A stretch of DNA of 45,500 nt, taken from NCBI RefSeq assembly GCF_026151205.1, contig NC_087077.1:18462475-18507974 (forward strand), in the 5' to 3' direction. Of this stretch, positions 32,552-42,019 are shown in pieces. The notes under the pieces are model-generated. The model saw only the letters and a program-made list of their open reading frames with translations, did no database searches and was not told the origin of the DNA. The stretch's first letter is position 1, and each line of letters opens with the position of its first letter. This DNA is from Bolinopsis microptera. Lineage: Eukaryota; Ctenophora; Tentaculata; Lobata; Bolinopsidae. Both the position numbers and the translations under genes were made by a program.

Positions 32552-33207
32552 CCCTGATGAACAGCTGAACGTTGGGCCCTTAAAACGTCGTTGAAAGCTA
32601 CATCTGGGGTCGTAAGTCCCAGACATCAGAAGAAGTCAGAGAGTGTAGAAGATTCTGCGTCTGAAAAGACTAGAGAATTGAGGTAAATATAGTTGGTTTG
32701 GTCTAAAAGGACAATTTTGATGACGTAATCAACGACCAAAACCCCCCCCCCCCCCGTAATCAACCGTAAGCATTCATAAACGGCTTTTACTAAATCGCTC
32801 GCCCAAAAATTTCACGTGACTTTTGGTTTTTTTGGTTTTGCAGCCGTACAAAACGGTTTTACATATATATACCCTAATCCCAACCCTAACCATAACCCCG
32901 AAGCTATCTATAATCTTAACCACAACCTTAACCCTAACCCGAGCCCTAAATAATCGAATTCACGTTTTATTAGCCTGTCACGTGACCAAAACGGTTTTTT
33001 GCCCATAACTCTCCAGGGAAGCATTTTAACCCTACGTCATGGGGGTGATTCGGAATCAGCGTCCAAAAATACACCGATCTACATCACTTTCATGCCTTAA
33101 GGGCCTTTTCACAAGATTTTATTAAAATTTAGGCGAGCGAATATTTAGTAGGAGCGTTCATAAACCCCCCTCCCCCCTTGGCTGATTACGTAATATGTGA
33201 ACGACCC
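32552..33207. other. Retrotransposon 3' region and right arm of the inverted-repeat unit
   Basis: After the ORF comes about 140 bp with no homology in the window (presumed retrotransposon 3'UTR, to about 32690). CGTAATCAACCGTAA plus a C run at about 32743-32755 then echoes the left arm (29477-29510). Imperfect TAACCC units lie at 32870-32950 and a CAGGGAAGCATTTTAACCC repeat near 33014. Confidence 0.5.
33008..33070 (+). repeat. AGCATTTTAACC / GATTCGGAATCAGCG repeat, copy 1
   Basis: CTCTCCAGGGAAGCATTTTA followed by TCATGGGGGTGATTCGGAATC. Related copies: 33225-33260 (first part only), 33390-33530, and 39690-39815 on the opposite strand. Confidence 0.65.
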
Positions 33208-33224
33208 CTATGGTAAGGTTTTCT

Positions 33225-33260
33225 GGGAATATCTCCAGGGGAGCATTTTAACCTTGACCA
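33225..33260 (+). repeat. AGCATTTTAACC repeat, partial copy 2
   Basis: ATATCTCCAGGGGAGCATTT is shared with the copies at 33008 and, reversed, at 39800-39820; homology stops after TTAACC. Confidence 0.55.
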
Positions 33261-33389
33261 TTGTTAATAGTTTGTGGTTTGGCCCGGCGTGCGCTACTTC
33301 GTAGCATTTTCTATCGGGCCATAATATTTCAAGAAGAAACAAGTAAGAAAGCGGCGCACGTTTCTTCGAAGAAATTTAGACGAGTAACA

Positions 33390-33530
33390 TCCGTCAGATT
33401 TTAACCCTATGTGCTATGTCATGGAGGTGACTCTGAATCAGCGTTCGAAGATAAATCGATTCCGATTGGTTTCAACTGTCGGGGGCCCTTTTAGAACAAA
33501 CTCGAAGATCGACTGTAGAGTGATTTAGCA
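33390..33530 (+). repeat. GATTCGGAATCAGCG-family repeat, copy 3
   Basis: GTCATGGAGGTGACTCTGAA through CAACTGTCGGGGGCCCTTTT and GACTGTAGAGTGATTTAGC. The reversed copy at 39690-39815 covers the same span. Confidence 0.65.
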
Positions 33531-33720
33531 CGCTCTGCGCTCGCTCAATCACGAGCGTGTAGTTTTGTTGTAGCGCGACGCGACGCACTACTGGGCCGCG
33601 CATACAATAATTCGTCTCGCAACTACCACGCGCTAGGTAGGAGTTGATCGTGCTCAACCTTGTAGGTTTACAACCTACCAGGACGCGCGCCGAGTGGAAC
33701 AGATATTTTACGAGTATCAC
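33531..33720. repeat. CpG-rich dispersed repeat, copy 3 (partial)
   Basis: Shares the palindrome-like GTAGGTT...ACAACCTACCA and CAGATATTTTACGAGTATCA with 5000-5095. Confidence 0.6.
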
Positions 33721-34076
33721 CCGTTAAGCTCAACCAAACAGTTTTAACATTATAGCATATACTATAATATTATGAAAGATGTTTATATTTTGTGTTAAAG
33801 CTAAAGAGGGGTTACGATTTCAGACCTCGGACCAGACAATGGAAACTTTGTAAAACAAGTTTTACCGTGAAACGATTTCATATCAGAAAGTATTATACTC
33901 AACAATTGCAACGAGTTCTCAAATTCCTAGATTAATATCATAATCTAGCTCATCATAATAGTAACCTATGTGCTATGTACAATGTAATAATCAGATGATC
34001 ACGAGAGTTTGTGTAGATCTTATCAGCACGGCTGCGACAGATCTCTTTCACCGACTCACTCCAATCCACATCCAAA

Positions 34077-34494
34077 CTATTCATCGGCTATCGTGTCTTT
34101 TGAGTATCTGATTTCGAAGTTGGCGTCGCCTGAATCTTCGATCTTCTCCTCGTTGACGTAAGCGCTGCAATCAAGATAGGTGTCCAAAGATGCTGTCTCG
34201 TTCATTGCAGCTAGTTTTTCCGCTGAGAAATTAATGAGTGAGATGACAATTCGATCTAATGCATTTAAAGTCTTAGAGAATAGACAAGTCAAGAAAATAC
34301 ATAAAACTCATAGACAAGGCCAGCGAGACAAATATCTTCAACAGAAAAACATGTCAGATAAAGAATAACTTACTGTTCAAGGTTATCTCGATAGCCTGCA
34401 TGGGCTGCAGACCGTTCTCTGCCTTGGAGGTATAAGGGTAGTACGCTTTCAGTGCTGCAGCGATTTCGACTTCTTTCTGCATTTCCATATCGAA
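34077..34494 (-). CDS. Last two exons of an unrecognised gene (88 C-terminal residues)
   Basis: The penultimate exon is 34494-34374 (121 nt, acceptor TTTTCAG, donor GTAAGT) and the last exon is 34222-34077 (146 nt, acceptor ATTTCTCAG). The 151-nt intron and matching phase (A|CG gives Thr) support the join. The exons read FDMEMQKEVEIAAALKAYYP ... LQPMQAIEITLN, then TEKLAAMNETASLDTYLDCS ... ANFEIRYSKDTIADE and a stop. The tail is acidic and hydrophilic, with no signal peptide or membrane span in this part. I do not recognise the family. Earlier exons should lie above 34494 on this strand, where CpG-rich repeats start at 34619. Confidence 0.65.
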
Positions 34495-34618
34495 CTGAAA
34501 ATGAATGATACGTGATTTACCTTTCAAATAATGATAAAATTGAAAATTATCAATAAAAACTGAGATTTTGATGGAAAACATAATCATCATGTGTCACCTA
34601 GTCTATATACTAGGGTTG

Positions 34619-34870
34619 CTCTATCCAGAGCCCTTGCAGTGGCGCGCGTCCGTCTCCCGGGTATGATCGATGATTATGACAATATTATGTCATTATTATT
34701 TTAGATCATTATTTGATTCACGATGTCAATCCTTCGCAGCTCGGTGAGGCACAGTGGTGCATCTCGCCGATCTACCGAAGAGAAGCATTATTTGATGCGC
34801 GCGCGACCCAGTAGTGCATCGCGTTACTGGGCCGCGCTCAGCCTGTCATTCCGCCAAATCTATATTCGGG
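34619..34870. repeat. CpG-rich dispersed repeat, copy 4
   Basis: CTATCCAGAGCCC and GCAGTGGCGCGCG match 4930-4970. GATGTCAATCCTTCGCAGCT and following match 5104-5226 with substitutions. CTCAGCCTGTCATTCCGCC near 34842 is the reversed tail block of copies 1 and 2. Confidence 0.65.
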
Positions 34871-34907
34871 CTGAGTGATTTACGACCTCCATCGCCTCAG
34901 AAAAAAT

Positions 34908-35092
34908 GGCAGTACGCTCATTGGAAGTTGATGTGCGCGTGACCAGCATTCACGTGATCATTTAGAACCAATTGGGGCCTCAGAAAAGACACGTGCACGC
35001 AAACTGCCAATTGGAGAAAAGTTACGTATTAGCTAGAGGAGCCGCGCGCTGAGTTAGATTGTAAAATTTGATTATTGGATTGTAAAATCGAG
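34908..35092 (+). repeat. ~185-bp CACGTG-bearing repeat, copy 2
   Basis: Same segment as 28925-29112, ending in GATTGTAAAATCG. It abuts the candidate minus-strand exon at 35113-35240. Confidence 0.7.
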
Positions 35093-35112
35093 CGATATGA
35101 GTGTCATCAGTG

Positions 35113-35240
35113 ATGTGCTGCTCACTGCACCTCGTATTGTCACACTGCACAGTTACATCGGTACCTCCTTCATGCTTCATGTTTATGTTGTTCCTGTAGT
35201 TAAAATATATTTTGATGACCTTTTCTTGCTCGTACGACAT
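35113..35240 (-). CDS. Candidate upstream exon of the 34-kb minus-strand gene
   Basis: From an ATG at 35240 the minus strand reads MSYEQEKVIKIYFNYRNNIN then MKHEGGTDVTVQCDNTRCSE, which looks coding, but the frame runs into the repeat at 35092 with no clear donor in phase. A GTAACT after GGTD and a GTGAGC after NTRC are possible donors; the first would keep phase 0 with the exon at 34494. No domain recognised. Confidence 0.3.
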
Positions 35241-36298
35241 TTTTAAAAAATCGTCCAGTTGTCTACACCTGTTTATATTTAGCTGCCCGACATTTACTTC
35301 GTTTAAAGACCCTAGCGAAAGAAGTTAGCTTTACTTAATATCAAAGTAACATGGTCCTGTCATGACTACCACTCTGATGAGGGATGGTTTAGTTTGTCAA
35401 TCAGTTTGCAGTTATATCTGAAAATTTTCTTTTATATACTCATGCTATGCATTTGAATTAAATTTCCGAACTAAGGTCGTGTTACTTAAATCCAAATCAA
35501 GAGGTTCAGGGTACTAGAAGGAACAAAATATGTCAGATTGATGTTGACCATTATACTGTCTGTTTGTTATAGTTTTTATTTCTTTCGGACTGCCTGTTCG
35601 GGCCCGGCTACTTTTTGTCGTTTTCAAAGAAGGCCTGTGATCGAAAGAAATCTCTTAGATGTGATCTATAGATTAGTTCTGCCCTGCACCTTTTTCCTTG
35701 ACAGTTAGTGTCAAATTCTGAATTGGATCGTAGAAAAACACTTTAATGGTCTGATATTCATACTGTACAATCTTTGATGATGGATTAAGATATTTAATCC
35801 TAGTTATTACTTATTTAATAGATTGCATTGTGATGGAAATCATGTGTTCTCGTACTCTATATTAGTCACTTTGTCCTTAATCCTAGATGTTGTAAAATAT
35901 TTAGTTTGTTTTAACATTTTTGCAAGAATAGATTAGTCTCCCTGAATTGAAATCGGGAGTTAATGTATATACATTATCCTTTATTGTGAAATGCTTTGAG
36001 AGCGTCATAATTTGTTGTGTCTGATCTCACATATCAGTAGTGTGGATCAAACCAAACGTTTGATTTGTTTCTGTTAGTATCTGTGCTTTGTTTAACCACA
36101 GGATACTTTTTTTCCCAAATCTACAGTCATCCTCCCAGACAATTACATTCTATATTATGTTATCTTTTACAGAGTATTGTATAGCTCATCTAAATGGGCC
36201 AAGTTGTGTAAAAATCTCAAATTTAATAAATAACATTTTCTAATTGATGTATAGCCAAGACGAGTTCGTTAGTGTTCTCCTTGGTAATTTCATCTTAA

Positions 36299-36346
36299 AT
36301 TCCTCTTTAATTCCTCTTTAATTCCTCTTTAATTCCTCTTTAATTC
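36299..36346 (+). repeat. 12-bp microsatellite (TTAATTCCTCTT)n
   Basis: About four perfect tandem copies, immediately after the dispersed repeat shared with 2124. Confidence 0.9.
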
Positions 36347-37842
36347 CGTGTTTTATTGTCTAATGTCTCTTGACCCCACCTTAAAGAAACACCGGTTACT
36401 GCTAGTGTTAGTAATTTCACACAATGGGAGTCAAGAGGCTTATTTCATCAACCATCTAGTCTGTTAGCATTTGTTTTGGTCAACGGAACAACACAAGTGA
36501 AATATGATTCTTTGTTTCTGTTATCAGTGCTTGCTTTTACCTGAGGACCCCAGGCTATTATGTTCATTAATAGAGATTAGGCGGAATGACAGGCTGAGCG
36601 CGGCCCAGTTAGTGCGATTCTTTCAATTTTGCCTAGGTCTAACTTCCATATCAGTTCAGATCGCCTTTGTGTGTTGTGCACTTGTGCCGTTCTTTTATGA
36701 TATTCAACGATCATTCTGTGGTCTATATAAGTTCATAATTCGTTCTTTATCTATCCGTCTGCCAATCAAATATTTTTGTAGTTTGTACAGTGTTGGTGGA
36801 CAAGTTTTTAGCGTAGGTGTAAAATGATTTGAACGTTCAATATATCTGTTATTGCATCCGGATCACGTATACTTTCAACTTTTACTTTTATGACGAAGCC
36901 TCTTGTAGTGAAGGTTTGATCTCAGAGTCAACTAAACCATGAACAGTCTTCTAAGAATAATTAGTTAAAATATAGCTTCACTCATTTGTACTGGTTCCGG
37001 CTATCTCGTGTGTTTTAAGTTTCAAATCCCCGTGTTCTGTTCTCAGGAAGCTGCCGTTAAATATTTTGTCTCGGAATTTAATAAACTTCATCTTTCAGTC
37101 GTACAATCCACAATATATTTCGATAGTGATACTGACTCTGAGATATATGCTGAGAGCTCGCATTATTTCTTACTATCTAGTACCTGATTATATATTGATA
37201 TTTACCTGTACTGGGATAGGACAGGCGTTTGTGATCACTGACACAATTTATATCGTGTAATATCATAACTTTAGAAATCCTTGTATATCCCCTTGCCTGT
37301 TCTTTGTCACAAATTTTAGGCAAACAACTGTTTAATCCAAATTTATTGTTTCGAATTCGAATTTGCCACTCTTGCAACTCCTGTAACTCATAAATTTAAT
37401 GAGGGACACCTGCCAATTTATCAATATCGATAAAAAATATAACATTTGTTTGCTCGCATTATTTCTTAAGTTCTTTATCTTACTATCTCATGCCTGATTA
37501 TAGACTTTGCCACCTAATAGTCCTGTTTTTTACACCTGTTGTTTTTGTACGGCACCACCGTAAAGTTTTCCACCGTAGAGTCTTACGCCATAGATTCCCA
37601 GACCCACTTACATTCACCGTGTAGATCTCCTGTAAGACTAAGACTAAGAGTAAGAACATTTTAAACTCTGTTACCATTGAGACAGTTTCAAGTAGAACGA
37701 GTCACCGTGTAAAATAAACCGTACTATTATAGCTGATCATTGGCTGTTTATGACATACTATTCACCGACGTTTTTAGCAAACTTCGGTAAAATCATTAAC
37801 CATTGCAAAACCCACCCTAACCGCTGCCGCTCTTCTTCCCTC

Positions 37843-37856
37843 GTTGCTATGGCAAC
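37843..37856. promoter_or_regulatory. RFX X-box-like palindrome
   Basis: GTTGCTATGGCAAC differs by one base from the perfect palindromic X-box bound by RFX factors, which drive ciliary genes in animals. No ciliary gene was found next to it, so its target is unknown. Confidence 0.4.
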
Positions 37857-38394
37857 AGACCCCTGACCCAGGAAGAAGGTGAGGGATATCGTTTACTGGC
37901 GTGCACATTACTTCAGTTATTTAGTGGTCCTTCGTTGTTCTTTGTTGTAGCGCAGCCCTGGCTGCTTGGCTGATCGTCTAGGGGTCTAGGTGTTTGCTAA
38001 TTTATTTAATTCCATTATTAGCTAATGTTTCGTCATGAGTTTGTTATTACGAGCTGGACGGCTACATTAGAGTGGGAGGGAAATCCCCTCGAATTAAAGG
38101 TCTCGAGAGTATTATGGAAATACGTGCACTCAGATTCATAGATTTGACCAAAACACAAGCTGGTCTATAAATTGATTCTACATGAACGACACTCAAGAGT
38201 GAGCCGATGAACCTCTAAAATATCTCTGTTGTGACCTGAGTACAAAGTAAATGGCCCTGTCCAAATGCTCCACTACACGGATATTTCACGAGTATTTGAC
38301 GATTCATAACTATGAACCAATTAACTCACTAGTTCATGTGGAGAATTAAACGGGAGTAAACTTGGAATCATTAGATCTACAGAACAACTAATAG

Positions 38395-38802
38395 AGGCAT
38401 CATGTAGCCGGTGGGCCCGACATGATACGACATATCTTGACACGTCGGGGTTTGTCGGGATTTGTCAGGGTTTGTCGGGGTTTGTCGGGGTTTGTCGGGG
38501 TTTGTCGGGGTTTGTCAGGGTTTGACGGGGTTTGACGGGGTTTCCGGTTTGTCGAGCCTGGAGGTTTTTTTTTTCTTTTATTTTTTTTTCTTTTTTTTTG
38601 AGTCTCCCAACAAAAAGCCGAGACGGAGTCATCAAGCTTACGTGGAAAAACACTATACAAGAAGGCCTCATGTAGCCGGTGGGCCCGAGGCAAAACCCCT
38701 CGACAAACCCCGACAAACCCCGTTTGTCGGGATATGTTGGGGTTTGTCGGGGTTTGTCGTGGTTTGTCGGGGTTTGTCGAGCCTGGAGGCTACATGATGC
38801 CT
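38395..38802. mobile_element. Complete MITE with 15-bp inverted repeats and 6-bp target duplication
   Basis: Ends are AGGCATCATGTAGCC (38395-38409) and GGCTACATGATGCCT (38788-38802), a perfect 15-bp inverted pair. TAATAG flanks both sides (38389-38394 and 38803-38808) as a 6-bp target duplication. The interior holds TGTCGGGGTT decamer arrays and a second internal copy of TCATGTAGCCGGTGGGCCCG (38399 and 38668). The open frames across it are products of the repeat and are not genes. Confidence 0.85.
38443..38545 (+). repeat. TGTCGGGGTT decamer array
   Basis: About ten tandem decamers with single-base variants (GGGATT, CAGGGTT, GACGGGG). A second short array of the same decamer, partly inverted, is at 38698-38780. 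The regular GGGG runs could form a four-stranded structure. Confidence 0.9.
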
Positions 38803-38961
38803 TAATAGGCTTTTAATTTCGAGGCTTGCAAAAAATCAATAGTGAAAGTAGTCATGTACAGAAATCCAAAGATATCTTTTCTAATCTTCTATTTCGACAA
38901 ATAACTAGAAAATTCCTAAACCCTAAATCACTAAGGAAACCAAACCGGTCCATACCGGGAT

Positions 38962-39221
38962 AATCTGTCCCGACCACGTTCAAAATCCAATTCCCAGGAT
39001 GCAACTTTCACGTGATACAAAAAATAGCTGAGACTGTCAACGAGCTTATAGACGGCTGGGTCGAAACAGAAATCAAAAACCTTAGTTTTTGTACCATTTC
39101 ACGGCATGTTTTAGTATTTTCACTCCACGAAAACGGCCGTTTCGCCCGCAGTTCGATGACAGTCCCAGCCTGTTTCCCAGGCAAACTAGTAGGCGAGGAC
39201 ATTTTAATCAATTTACAGTAA
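38962..39221 (+). CDS. Possible coding fragment, ~85 codons, unrecognised
   Basis: An open frame without a clear start reads FKIQFPGCNFHVIQKIAETV, NELIDGWVETEIKNLSFC and MTVPACFPGKLVGEDILINL before a TAA at 39219. Residue use is protein-like (balanced, with spaced Cys, Trp and Phe), unlike the chance frames around it. No acceptor in a convincing position was found upstream. It could be the last exon of a gene or a decayed fragment just downstream of the MITE. Confidence 0.35.
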
Positions 39222-39689
39222 TACTAAGGTATCTTTAAAATATTTTAGTCTACGAAAATGTTATGTAATCTAAGATAAATATTTAATTTCCCGATCAATT
39301 TTTAAGAATTTAAGACTTATTATTCACTGACCCTACATTGTTAACAGTAACTATTAGTCGAAAACCGCTATAGAGAATCAAGAGACGCCAGATCTCATTG
39401 CCCTCTGGTTTATAAGAATACCTGATACAGATAATAATAATATATTTTCCAAATATCTGCACAGTGTTTGGTGATCAAACACCTCTTTCGAGGATTTGCC
39501 ATCACTTTTAGTTTTCGACTTATGGTACGGTAACTTTGTTCAAATCACTCACTTCCCCGCCTGTTTACGAAGGGCCGTTTTTTTTGCTTTGTTTAATCAA
39601 AAAATGGTTTAATTTGTATCATTATGATCTCTAACACCCTATAACTACTGATGAATGTTTATTATTATTGACAATATATGTAGGGTGAA

Positions 39690-39815
39690 TGGTTGCCGAG
39701 CGTGCTAAATCACTCTACAGTCAACCTTCAAGATTTCTCTAAAAAGCCCCCCGACAGTTGGAACGCTGATTCCGAATCACCCCTCATGACATTAAAATGC
39801 TCCCCTGGCGAGATA
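39690..39815 (-). repeat. GATTCGGAATCAGCG-family repeat, reversed copy
   Basis: The reverse complement matches 33390-33530, and its first part matches 33008-33060 and 33225-33260. This makes the longest copy of the family in the window. Confidence 0.65.
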
Positions 39816-41367
39816 TTGGCGAATAGCTGTCTTGATCACGTGATATGTCCATTATATAAGGAAATTGGTCAAATATCTCGTTCTAAAGGGTTAGGGTTTT
39901 GGCATATGCTTTTGTTAGAGATTGGGTTGGATTAGGGTTGGAATCAGATTATAGGGTTATTCATGGCCACCTAGAGAACAGGTTTCAAAAGTCACGTGAC
40001 AGTCGAGTGTAGAGTGATTAATCATCATCCAATGATTTCAGCCATCTACATATTATTTGGAGATCCCCAGGGTGCCTGTATCCATCTAAACGATGGTACC
40101 GGTTACCGGTACTCTTATAGGGTGTGAGACTCAACGACGTAAGACTCTACGGCGGCGCAGTAGAGACTAGGACTCTACGGCGGGAAATATTTGTTTCATA
40201 TTTTCGATCAAAATAGATAGAATTCCATATTAAATTAGGGTGCCCATGGTTACAGGAAATGTTCTTCGAAAGTAAGCTTTTATCTCATCAAGAAATATTT
40301 ATCTTGACCTATGATACAGCCGATGAAATGTAACACTGATTTGAACACATAGCGGGTTGAACTTATCTGAAAACGATAGTCATACTGTACTATACATTAT
40401 AAATATTCCTGGATCGTTAATATCATGCAATCTTTCAAATGTAAACAGCGAGTGCATTTAAGAGAGTCTCAAGCCGTAGAGTCCGGACGCCGAAATGAAT
40501 TGTTTTAAATAAGTTCAAGCAAATTCAGCCAAAATCTGTGTTGTCAGTTGTTATTTCTTTGACTCCAGAAACTTCCTAAAAGTAAACCCATGAGTATATT
40601 TATTTGACCTTTTAAAAGCAACTTATGGTCTGAACAGAGCTGAAGGGTACCTTAGCAACGCCACAGCAACACCATTGTAACGCCATAGTGGTCCCCTAGC
40701 AACATCGTAGCAATTCTTAGAAAATAAAGCTAAAAAGCAGGAAGCTGCTGTAATATACCTGACAATGATAATTTCTATTTGTAGCACACCTTGACACACG
40801 TTGCTGCACTTCTAAAAATTGTCTGCATGAGTTCTTAATAATTCTTATTAGTTCTTCCTAATGAGACAGACTTCCTATCGTATCTATACAAAGCCGTGTT
40901 TAGCCGGACAAGTATAAACGTCATAATATGCTAAAGTAAATCAATGCTGACAGATCCAGACGCGATGATACATACAAAACTACTTAGAATTGCTTAAAGA
41001 TGACTCGTTTCCATGCATACGGGCAATGTAATTTGAGGTCTGTGGCTGAACCCATTCACTCTACCTATATTTTCAATAGTAATCTATGTTACTAGTAACA
41101 ATAGGGTGGATGGGATTAAAATCATGCAAATTAAGCCATTTTTTAGTAAAAAGCAGTGAAAGTGAAATATCATGACAGTTTTCAGTAATTGTTCCTCACC
41201 GGCAAGTGTGGATCCGACCAGCTCCTTGACAGAGGTCCGGATTTACGTACAACCAACGAAAGGTTGTTTTTAAAACTTTGTTTTGATTCGTCGCATCATC
41301 CCATGGAAGCAATTGATCTAGATTGGGCGGAACTGTCGGGCAGAACTGTCAGTAGTTACATATAATG

Positions 41368-41414
41368 AGATTTTAGTGACGATGTTGTTTATTATACGAT
41401 CGTCACTAAAATCT
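41368..41414. repeat. Perfect 16-bp hairpin
   Basis: AGATTTTAGTGACGAT (41368-41383) and ATCGTCACTAAAATCT (41399-41414) are exact reverse complements around a 15-nt loop. Confidence 0.9.
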
Positions 41415-41576
41415 ATCTTTGGATTGACCGCTGATTTTGGCAGCCAGCTGAATTGCAAAACCTTTTACTCTTTAACATATCATAACCTCAACTAAAATAC
41501 TTACTTGTCTGTCTTTTCGGCTATATTTATGAAATTATATCAATATCTATCGTAACTGTGTTACTTCAACTTGCGC

Positions 41577-41590
41577 GTAACCATGGCAAT
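41577..41590 (+). promoter_or_regulatory. RFX X-box-like site upstream of the 42-kb candidate gene
   Basis: GTAACCATGGCAAT differs from the X-box consensus GTNNCCATGGNAAC by one base. It lies about 440 nt upstream of the ATG at 42020 and 110 nt upstream of a possible 5'UTR exon (about 41704-41770, bounded by TTTTAG and GGTAAA). Confidence 0.4.
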
Positions 41591-42019
41591 TGGTTACGTG
41601 GTGTGTTACTCTGATTATGGCTCATCATGTTTGTTATTAATGCTGCTTATTTCGTTTTTAATGTTTTCAAAACTTTGTTTAACCCTTTCCCTATCATTTT
41701 AGCTAAGTTCTATCTCTCCCAGCTCCCTCGTCGAGATACTTCTTTTTGTCAACTGTGACGGGCCCGCTCAAGGTAAAATATTCACTATCACAATATTAAG
41801 TTTGTTATAAAATTTGCAGATCAGCTTGCGAGAGCCACAAACAGTGTTTTTAATGAAATATGTCTATAACTTGGGAGTAAAAGGCCACTGAAATTTCGTA
41901 TCGTCTAACCTGAACAAGCGATCAGTTTGGAAAGAAAAACCGTTTGATTCATTCTGTCTTCTGATTGGCTGAAAACTGTATACTACATTTTTTATCTTTT
42001 TACAACCCCCCATTTACAG

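Larger units (their letters stand above)
29408..33208. mobile_element. 3.8-kb unit with terminal inverted repeats enclosing an R2-type retrotransposon ORF
   Basis: The left end is GGGGTCGTTCACATATTACG (29408) and the right end is its exact reverse complement CGTAATATGTGAACGACCCC (ending 33208); the match extends through TAATCA. TAT lies on both outer sides (29405-29407 and 33209-33211), a possible 3-bp target duplication. The left 340 bp is the reverse complement of parts of unit 1 at 4066-5794. Between the ends lies the retrotransposon ORF. The simplest reading is a retrotransposon inserted into a non-autonomous DNA element. A composite element that moves as one is possible but unproven. Confidence 0.6.
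35241..38380. other. AT-rich intergenic DNA with short repeats
   Basis: It contains the dispersed repeat at 36254-36310, a 12-bp microsatellite at 36299-36346 and a copy of the CTGAGGACCCCAGG / GGCGGAATGACAGGCTGAGC block at 36540-36613. An X-box-like site lies at 37843. The 107-codon frame at 36504-36827 runs through that repeat block and shows no domain. Confidence 0.45.
39222..41700. other. AT-rich intergenic DNA
   Basis: Holds the reversed repeat at 39690-39815, a hairpin at 41368 and an X-box-like site at 41577. No coding frame that I can support. Confidence 0.45.

Noticed and set aside
36504-36827. 107-codon open frame
   Set aside because: It crosses the dispersed CTGAGGACCCCAGG block and has no recognisable domain.
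38400-38797. Open frames of 83-111 codons on both strands
   Set aside because: They are translations of the decamer array inside the MITE.
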